Source: an uncultured Clostridium sp.
GTDB lineage: Bacteria; Bacillota; Clostridia; TANB77; CAG-508
Assembly (NCBI GenBank): GCA_900555085.1
Contig: USJU01000013.1
Location: 1 to 20,532 of the forward strand
DNA: 20,532 nt
Reading direction: 5' to 3'
In this document: piece by piece, positions 16,001-20,532 of the stretch
How the letters are laid out: every line of letters starts with the position of its first letter
Position numbering within the stretch: position 1 is the first letter of the stretch
The notes under the pieces: model-generated
What the model was told of the DNA's origin: nothing
What the model saw: only the letters and a program-made list of their open reading frames with translations
Database searches by the model: none
Made by a program: the position numbers and the translations under genes

Positions 16001-16443
16001 TCTTCTGTATCTATGGTATCTCCAACTTTTAGTTTTATTTTATTTTTATATAACACTTCTTTTGGAATCATTTTTTGCATAGCTGCTTCTATTGTTGTTA
16101 TTACGATACATTTTTTATTTAATTCATTTAATACTTTTATTCTTTCATACAAATTATCGTAACTTTCCACTTCATAGTCATACGTTACAATATCTTTTTT
16201 ATTAAAAATAAAAGTGTTTTTTTCAAATTGTTTTACATCATCATATATTTTTTTAGCTTGTATTTCGTTGTATGTAATTATTAGGCATATATTTTTTAAA
16301 TTTTCTTTTGTAGCACCTATTAATTGTGCTTTATACACGTCTGATAGGCCCGATACACATATCGGACCTTTTTTATTTTTTATATCTTCTATAAATTCTG
16401 TAAATTTATTGTTTGTTTGCATCTTTGATATTATTGAATTCAT
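13002..16443 (-). CDS. mfd: Transcription-repair coupling factor Mfd, interrupted by a +1 frameshift
   Basis: The two frames 13498-16443 and 13002-13517 join into a protein of about 1,146 residues, the normal length for Mfd, if one base is skipped at 13539. The order is the N-terminal UvrB-homology region, the RNA-polymerase-interaction/CarD-like domain near residue 490 (GDFVVHKNHGIGEFIG), and the RecG-like motor with Walker A GDVGYGKTEVA (about 635), DEEH (about 736) and MTATPIPRTL. The RGRVGRSG motif and the TRG-like segment RGAGSLL come next, then the C-terminal D7 domain. Mfd removes stalled RNA polymerase at DNA lesions and recruits UvrA. In the zero frame the break turns LLGEIQHGHMEQVGYDTYC into an unrelated tail and a stop. 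The codon at the break is CGG. RBS AAGGAG lies upstream of the ATG at 16443. Without read-through, D7 would be lost. Confidence 0.93.
13537..13542 (-). other. +1 frameshift site (TTA CGG A) in mfd
   Basis: The zero-frame reading is CTA TTA CGG AGA AAT. Omitting the C gives CTA TTA GGA GAA ATA, restoring the conserved SLLGEIQHG segment. The break is not in a homopolymer. The zero-frame codon is CGG, as in the pseudouridine synthase gene. Confidence 0.88.
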
Positions 16444-16571
16444 TTTTTAGCACTCCTTATTTTAAATTATTGAAATAATTTAAAAATATGTACATTATTA
16501 TATAATATTTTTGGCTTTTTTTAAATATATTTTTATAAAAAAGTTTAAATTTCATTAAAAAGGTGGTTCTT

Positions 16572-17735
16572 ATGTTGAAGAAATTAAAAAATAATTTTAT
16601 TTCTGTGTTGTTTGTTTTGTTTACTATTTTTCTTGTAATTTTTTCTAGCAGTAATTTGCAAGCTGCAAAGGTTGGTCTTGAGCTGTGGGCTAAATCTGTT
16701 GTTCCTGCTTTATTACCTTTTTTTATTGCAACAGAATTACTTGGCCATACTAATGTTATTTCTTTTTTGGGTAAATTTTTAAATAAATGTATGAGACCTC
16801 TTTTTAACGTTCCTGGTGAAGGTGCTTTTGCTTTTTTAATGGGTATTATAAGTGGTTACCCAGTTGGTGCAAAAATTGTTACAAATTTTAGAAATGAAGG
16901 TATTTGTAACAAATATGAGGCTGAAAGGCTACTTTGTTTTACAAATAATTCTGGTCCTTTATTCATTTTAGGAACTGTTGGTATTAGTATGTTTGCAGAT
17001 ACAACTACAGGTATAATTTTATTTATTACTCATTTTCTTTCTTGTATTACTGTTGGTTTTATTTTTAGATTTTGGAAATGTAATAAAACTTCTTCAAACT
17101 ATACTTTAAATAAATTACCTTCTGGAAATGTCTCAAAGGAACTTGCTACCTTTTCTAATTTAGGAGATGTTTTAACTACTAGTATAAAAAGTGCTATTTC
17201 TACTGTTATAATGATAGGTGGTTTTGTTGTTCTATTTTCTGTAATAATATCAATTTTAAATAATAGTCATTTGTTAGATGCTTTATCATGTGCTATAAAT
17301 CCTATTCTTTCTGCTTTGAATATACCTACAAACTTTTCAAATGGTATAATTTCAGGAATTATAGAACTTACAAATGGTGTAAAAATTGTTTCAAGTATAC
17401 CTATTAAAAATATTTCTACAAATATTATAATTTCTGCTTTTTTATTAGGATTTGGTGGATTTTCAGTATTATTGCAAGTATGGGGAATTATTTCTAAAAC
17501 AGATATATCTATTTTTCCGTACTTCCTAGCCAAATTATTGCAGGGAATTATTGCAGCATTATACACATATTTTGCATTGCATTATTTTAATTTTCTTAAT
17601 TTAGATTTATCAACCACTCCAATTAATTATAAGGCTTTTCTGCTTTTTATAATTGGTTTAGTTTTTATTTTTGTGTTGTTTAAATTTGCTAAAAATACAA
17701 AACATAATTTTAAATTTGAATTTAAACACAATTAA
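16572..17735 (+). CDS. ylbJ: YlbJ-like sporulation integral membrane protein
   Basis: 387 residues, strongly hydrophobic, with around eight membrane segments. The segments GLELWAKSVVPALLPFFIATELL, MGIISGYPVGAKIV and the LLCFTNNSGPLFILGTVG motif are characteristic of YlbJ, a nucleoside-transporter-like (Gate domain) protein needed for spore formation in Bacillus subtilis, where it is made in the mother cell. This gene points to a spore former or a descendant of one. I chose the ATG at 16572 because AAAGGTGG lies just upstream; a GTG at 16563 would overlap this RBS. It is divergent from mfd. A possible TATAAT at 16501-16506 could serve it, but the -35 is poor and no sigma-E site is clear. Confidence 0.9.
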   Translation: MLKKLKNNFISVLFVLFTIFLVIFSSSNLQAAKVGLELWAKSVVPALLPFFIATELLGHTNVISFLGKFLNKCMRPLFNVPGEGAFAFLMGIISGYPVGAKIVTNFRNEGICNKYEAERLLCFTNNSGPLFILGTVGISMFADTTTGIILFITHFLSCITVGFIFRFWKCNKTSSNYTLNKLPSGNVSKELATFSNLGDVLTTSIKSAISTVIMIGGFVVLFSVIISILNNSHLLDALSCAINPILSALNIPTNFSNGIISGIIELTNGVKIVSSIPIKNISTNIIISAFLLGFGGFSVLLQVWGIISKTDISIFPYFLAKLLQGIIAALYTYFALHYFNFLNLDLSTTPINYKAFLLFIIGLVFIFVLFKFAKNTKHNFKFEFKHN

Positions 17736-17739
17736 AGAA

Positions 17740-17765
17740 GTCCCTAGAATATTTATTCTAGGGAC
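17740..17765. terminator. Bidirectional terminator between ylbJ and the nucleoside phosphorylase gene
   Basis: A long perfect inverted repeat, GTCCCTAGAATA with TATTCTAGGGAC, fills most of the 38-bp gap between the convergent stops at 17735 and 17774. T runs on both sides are short and interrupted. Confidence 0.7.
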
Positions 17766-17773
17766 CTAAGTTG

Positions 17774-19027
17774 TTATTTTATAATTTTTTTCATTTCATC
17801 TACAGTATTTTTACATTTTTCTTCATTATTTGAGTGAACGTATGCTAATATATCATTTTTCTTCACTTTTTCACCGACTTTTTTATTTAGAACTATACCT
17901 GCTGAATAGTCTATACTGTCTTCTTTTTTTATTCTTCCAGCTCCTAGTTCTACACATAATTTTCCTATTTTTCCAGCATTTATCTCGCTTATTTTAAAAT
18001 CTTTATCTGCTGTAACTGACATTATATATTTTGCTTTTTCAAATTTATTTGTATCTTTTATATATTCTATGTCTCCGCCTTGATTTCCTACAAGTTCTAT
18101 AAATTTTTCATAAGCTTTTCCGTTTTGTATATTTTGTAATATTAGTTTTTCACATTCTTCTATATTATTTGATATACCAGCTAGTTTTAACATATTACTT
18201 CCTAATTTTAAAACAACTTCTTTTACATCTTCTGGCATATTTCCTTTTAAGCAATTTACAACTTCTATAATTTCTAATGTATTTCCTATTGCATATCCAA
18301 GTGGTTCTTCCATTCCAGTTAAAATACATACTGTTTCTTTTCCTGCTCCATTGCCTATTTTGCTAATAGTTTCTGCTAACTTTTCTGCATTTTCTTTTGT
18401 TTTCATAAAAGCTCCGCTTCCATATGTCACATCTATAACTATTTTTTCTGCTCCACTCGCAAGCTTTTTACTCATGATGCTAGATGCTATAAGTGGTATA
18501 CTCTCAGTGCAATTTATTGCATCTCTTAATGCATATATTTTTTTATCTGCTGGAGCCAAGTTTCCTGTTTGACCTATTAAACTAATTCCAATTTTTTTTA
18601 CATCTTTTATAAAATCTTTTATTTCAATTTCTGTTTTATAACCTGGTATAGATTCTAACTTATCTCGTGTTCCTCCTGTAATGCCAAGTCCTCTACCACT
18701 CATTTTTGCAACTGTAACTCCAAGTGAAGCTATTATTGGTGCTAAAATTAGTGTAACTTTATCTCCTACTCCACCTGTGCTATGTTTATCTACAACAATT
18801 TTTCCTAAACTAGATAAATCTAATATCTCTCCTGAATTTGCCATTGCTATTGTTAAATTTGTTGTTTCTTCTTCATCCATTCCATTAATATATATTGCCA
18901 TTACTAATGCTGCAGCCTGATAATCTGTAATGTTTCCATTTGTATAATTTTCTATAAAATAATTTATTTCTTCTTTATTTAATTTATTTCTGTCTCTTTT
19001 CTTAGCAATTATTTCTTTTATATTCAT
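17774..19027 (-). CDS. pdp: Pyrimidine-nucleoside (thymidine) phosphorylase
   Basis: 417 residues. It has the N-terminal helical domain (IIAKKRDRNKLNKEEINYFI ... MAIYINGMDEEET), the phosphate-binding motif VDKHSTGGVGDK (K81, catalytic-type H82), the substrate motif ALRDAINCTESIPLIASSIMSKKLA, and a C-terminal domain ending in the swivel-like SAGIVLNKKVGEKVKKNDILAYV. The enzyme cleaves uridine, thymidine or deoxyuridine with phosphate to base and (deoxy)ribose-1-phosphate, feeding pyrimidine salvage. One oddity is that the usual GRGLGHTGGT reads GRGLGITGGT here, with Arg following (R121). RBS AAAGGA lies before the ATG at 19027. The gene starts 15 bp after rnhB, in one operon with it. Confidence 0.9.
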   Translation of the reverse strand: MNIKEIIAKKRDRNKLNKEEINYFIENYTNGNITDYQAAALVMAIYINGMDEEETTNLTIAMANSGEILDLSSLGKIVVDKHSTGGVGDKVTLILAPIIASLGVTVAKMSGRGLGITGGTRDKLESIPGYKTEIEIKDFIKDVKKIGISLIGQTGNLAPADKKIYALRDAINCTESIPLIASSIMSKKLASGAEKIVIDVTYGSGAFMKTKENAEKLAETISKIGNGAGKETVCILTGMEEPLGYAIGNTLEIIEVVNCLKGNMPEDVKEVVLKLGSNMLKLAGISNNIEECEKLILQNIQNGKAYEKFIELVGNQGGDIEYIKDTNKFEKAKYIMSVTADKDFKISEINAGKIGKLCVELGAGRIKKEDSIDYSAGIVLNKKVGEKVKKNDILAYVHSNNEEKCKNTVDEMKKIIK

Positions 19028-19042
19028 ATAAAAATCCTTTCT

Positions 19043-19672
19043 TTAAATAAAATTTTTAGTAAAAGATCTTCTATGTAATGGACATAGTCCATATTCTTTT
19101 ATTGCTGCAATATGAGCTGCTGTTCCATACCCTTTATGCCTTGCAAACCCATACATTGGATACACTTCATCCCATTGTCTCATTATTCTATCCCTTGTAA
19201 CTTTTGCTATTATAGATGCTGCTGCTATTGAATAACATTTTGCATCTCCTTTTACTATTGGCATATATGGTATTCCGCAAGTATCTATTTTATCTAATGC
19301 ATCTACTATTATTCTTTCTGGTTTAACTTTAAGACCTTTTATGCTTTCTGTTAATCCTTTTTTTGTTGCATTTAAAATGTTTATTTCATCTATTTCATTT
19401 TGGTCAATTATTCCAACCGAATAACTTACTGCTTCTTCTATAATTTGCTCATACAGTTTCTCTCTTTTCTTTTCAGATACTTTTTTTGAATCGTTAACCC
19501 CTTCTAAAAAAGAATCTGGTTTCATTATTACACTTGCAACAACAACAGGACCTGCTAGAGGTCCTCTTCCTGCTTCATCTATTCCACATATATATTCTAC
19601 ATGTTCTTTTTCATAAATTTCATTTTCTATTTTTTTTAATTCTTTTAATCTTTCAATTTCTTTTTCTTTCAT
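19043..19672 (-). CDS. rnhB: Ribonuclease HII
   Basis: 209 residues. The active-site residues are D32 and E33 in GIDEAGRGPLAGPVVVA, D124 in IIVDALDK, and an Asp in VKGDAKCYSIAAASIIAKVTRDR. The C-terminus YGFARHKGYGTAAHIAAIKEYGLCPLHRRSF is also typical. The enzyme cuts RNA strands in RNA-DNA hybrids and removes single ribonucleotides left in DNA. Its Shine-Dalgarno AAGGTG overlaps the stop codon of the upstream pilin-like gene, so translation is probably coupled. It is the middle gene of a pilin-like/rnhB/pdp operon. Confidence 0.96.
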   Translation of the reverse strand: MKEKEIERLKELKKIENEIYEKEHVEYICGIDEAGRGPLAGPVVVASVIMKPDSFLEGVNDSKKVSEKKREKLYEQIIEEAVSYSVGIIDQNEIDEINILNATKKGLTESIKGLKVKPERIIVDALDKIDTCGIPYMPIVKGDAKCYSIAAASIIAKVTRDRIMRQWDEVYPMYGFARHKGYGTAAHIAAIKEYGLCPLHRRSFTKNFI

Positions 19673-19681
19673 TTTTTCACC

Positions 19682-20125
19682 TTATTCTTCTGCAATTATT
19701 CCTGTATTTGCTATATCTGTTAAGCTATAATGTAAATTATCATCTGCATCTTTTATACCTTTTGTGTAATAAACTTCGTCATTATCATAATCTACTATAT
19801 ATTCATTATTTCCAGATACTTCAACACCAATTGTATATAAATCTTCTTGTGATAATTCATATGAATCTTCACTAGTAATTCCGTACTTTGTTTTTTTATC
19901 TTCATCTATTTTTGTACCTATATATGTTGCTTCTCCAAAATCCACCTTATCTTGTATAGTTCTTGCCTTTGCTTGTATTAATAACATATTTGTATAAATA
20001 CTCTGATTTTTAGCAGATTTTATAGTTGAGGTTCCTTCATACACTATTATTCCAGCTAATATAAGCATTACAATTATCATTACAACAAGCATTACCATTG
20101 TTACACCATTTTCTTTTTTAAACAT
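19682..20125 (-). CDS. Small pilin-like (pseudopilin-type) protein
   Basis: 147 residues. A short basic leader (MFKKENG) precedes a hydrophobic helix, VTMVMLVVMIIVMLILAGI, and then a helical stretch TSTIKSAKNQSIYTNMLLIQAKARTIQDKV, the layout of type IV pilins and pseudopilins. The predicted cleavage follows Gly7. The conserved Glu at position 5 of the mature protein is Met here. The C-terminal half is acidic (YIVDYDNDEVYYTKGIKDADD) and not recognised. RBS AAAGGAG lies before the ATG. It heads an operon with rnhB and pdp, an odd pairing for a surface protein. No prepilin peptidase or assembly ATPase is in the window. Confidence 0.8.
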   Translation of the reverse strand: MFKKENGVTMVMLVVMIIVMLILAGIIVYEGTSTIKSAKNQSIYTNMLLIQAKARTIQDKVDFGEATYIGTKIDEDKKTKYGITSEDSYELSQEDLYTIGVEVSGNNEYIVDYDNDEVYYTKGIKDADDNLHYSLTDIANTGIIAEE

Positions 20126-20155
20126 ATTTTATTCTCCTTTTATTGAATTATTTGT

Positions 20156-20184
20156 ATTATATATGTTTTTTTGTATATTTGCAA
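20156..20184 (-). promoter_or_regulatory. Sigma-A promoter of the pilin-like/rnhB/pdp operon
   Basis: On the minus strand, TTGCAA (20179-20184), a spacer of exactly 17 bp, and a perfect TATAAT (20156-20161) lie 30 bp upstream of the start codon at 20125. Confidence 0.65.
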
Positions 20185-20206
20185 TTATTTTTACATGAAT
20201 TACACA

Positions 20207-20232
20207 TAAAAAATAGAGCCTATTAGGGTTCA
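20207..20232 (-). terminator. Possible weak terminator after the right-edge gene
   Basis: On the minus strand, GAACCCTAATAGGCTC can form an imperfect short stem and is followed by TATTTTTTAT. It lies between the stop at 20278 and the next promoter at 20184, where a terminator is expected. The stem has a mismatch. Confidence 0.35.
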
Positions 20233-20277
20233 TAATGTTTTTAATTTATAATACATTGTTATACCCAAACTAGTTTT

Positions 20278-20532
20278 TTACCAATAAAGTGCACAACGAA
20301 AACCTATATGAATATTGCTACCGCTGGTATCGTAACAACCACTCCCGCACACTGCATAGCTATCATAGTAACGGCCATCACGACTAACGCACGGATAACT
20401 CGAACTATAATATTCTCCATATGTTGAAACTTTTTGTGCCCATGCTTCATCTTTTGTTTCACTATATTTTGTGTAACTTTCACTGCCAGCATTTAAACTA
20501 TCTTGGAATTGATATATATCTAATTTTACATT
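20278..20532 (-). CDS. C-terminal end of a C-type-lectin/FGE-fold surface protein, candidate DGR variable protein (5' end outside window)
   Basis: The last 84 codons of a gene entering from the right edge, with TAA at 20278-20280. The text includes DEAWAQKVSTYGEYYSSSYP, then VSRDGRYYDSYAVCGSGCYD and the ending IGFRCALYW. A terminal GFRxAL preceded by an SRxGxYY-type segment is typical of C-type-lectin-fold domains, seen both in FGE-like proteins and in the variable proteins of diversity-generating retroelements (DGRs). From residue 41 to 80, 34 of 40 codons end in C or T, against 17 of 40 in the first 40 codons, and C-ending codons (TGC, GGC, TAC, AGC, ACC) are frequent in this otherwise AT-rich genome. 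Variable regions made by adenine mutagenesis of AAY codons look like this. No reverse transcriptase or template repeat is in the window, so DGR targeting is inference. Related proteins often start with a pilin-like helix, which cannot be seen here. Confidence 0.7.
   Translation of the reverse strand, partial: NVKLDIYQFQDSLNAGSESYTKYSETKDEAWAQKVSTYGEYYSSSYPCVSRDGRYYDSYAVCGSGCYDTSGSNIHIGFRCALYW

Noticed and set aside
20304..20492. 62-residue minus-strand frame starting MLAVKVTQN
   Set aside because: It overlaps the right-edge lectin-fold frame in another phase. The lectin-fold frame ends in a recognisable GFRCALYW motif, so this one is a shadow.
1..20532. CRISPR array, tRNA, rRNA, riboswitch, transposase or reverse transcriptase
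   Set aside because: No regularly spaced repeats, no cloverleaf-like or conserved rRNA segments, and no matching protein motifs were found on either strand by reading.

Overview
The window has two parts of different origin. Positions 1 to about 1,896 are moderate-GC DNA carrying a Bacteroidota-type promoter. The remaining ~18.6 kb is very AT-rich, has strong AGGAGG-type ribosome binding sites, and reads as a low-GC clostridial Firmicute, probably an uncultured gut lineage. A sporulation gene (ylbJ-like), an agr-type quorum-sensing locus and AGA-dominated arginine codons support this. I cannot name the species.

Layout. (1) 1-1,896: a minus-strand pair made of an AAA/OLD-like ATPase and a DUF4276-like protein, resembling two-gene phage-defence modules, with a possible third ORF at the edge. 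The junction cuts the C-terminus off a HipA-like kinase, so this is either an assembly chimera or a recent insertion. (2) 1,897-4,061: the truncated HipA-like kinase and a large pilin-like protein with an unusually long leader. (3) 4,300-7,270: an agr locus in convergent halves. The response regulator and sensor kinase (agrA/agrC-like) are on the plus strand; agrB and a short agrD, whose predicted ring residue is Ser instead of Cys, are on the minus strand. (4) 7,400-11,090: minus-strand housekeeping genes (pseudouridine synthase, rRNA methyltransferase, a 51-residue membrane protein, L-lactate dehydrogenase, a membrane-anchored J-protein). (5) 11,390-16,440: a DUF4364 gene on plus, then mfd and a TrmH-family methyltransferase on minus. 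(6) 16,570-20,532: ylbJ on plus, then on minus pilin-like gene, rnhB and pyrimidine-nucleoside phosphorylase, and finally the 3' end of a C-type-lectin-fold protein whose codons look like the variable region of a diversity-generating retroelement.

Most unusual observations. The only two in-frame CGG codons I find in the clostridial coding sequence sit exactly at the two +1 frameshifts, in the pseudouridine synthase and mfd. In both genes, skipping the C restores the frame at a conserved glycine. Other points are a serine AgrD, a GC-rich palindromic repeat in three copies (one inside a pilin leader), two long palindromic intergenic elements, and the putative variable region at the right edge.

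No tRNA, rRNA, CRISPR array, transposase, integrase or reverse transcriptase was seen.
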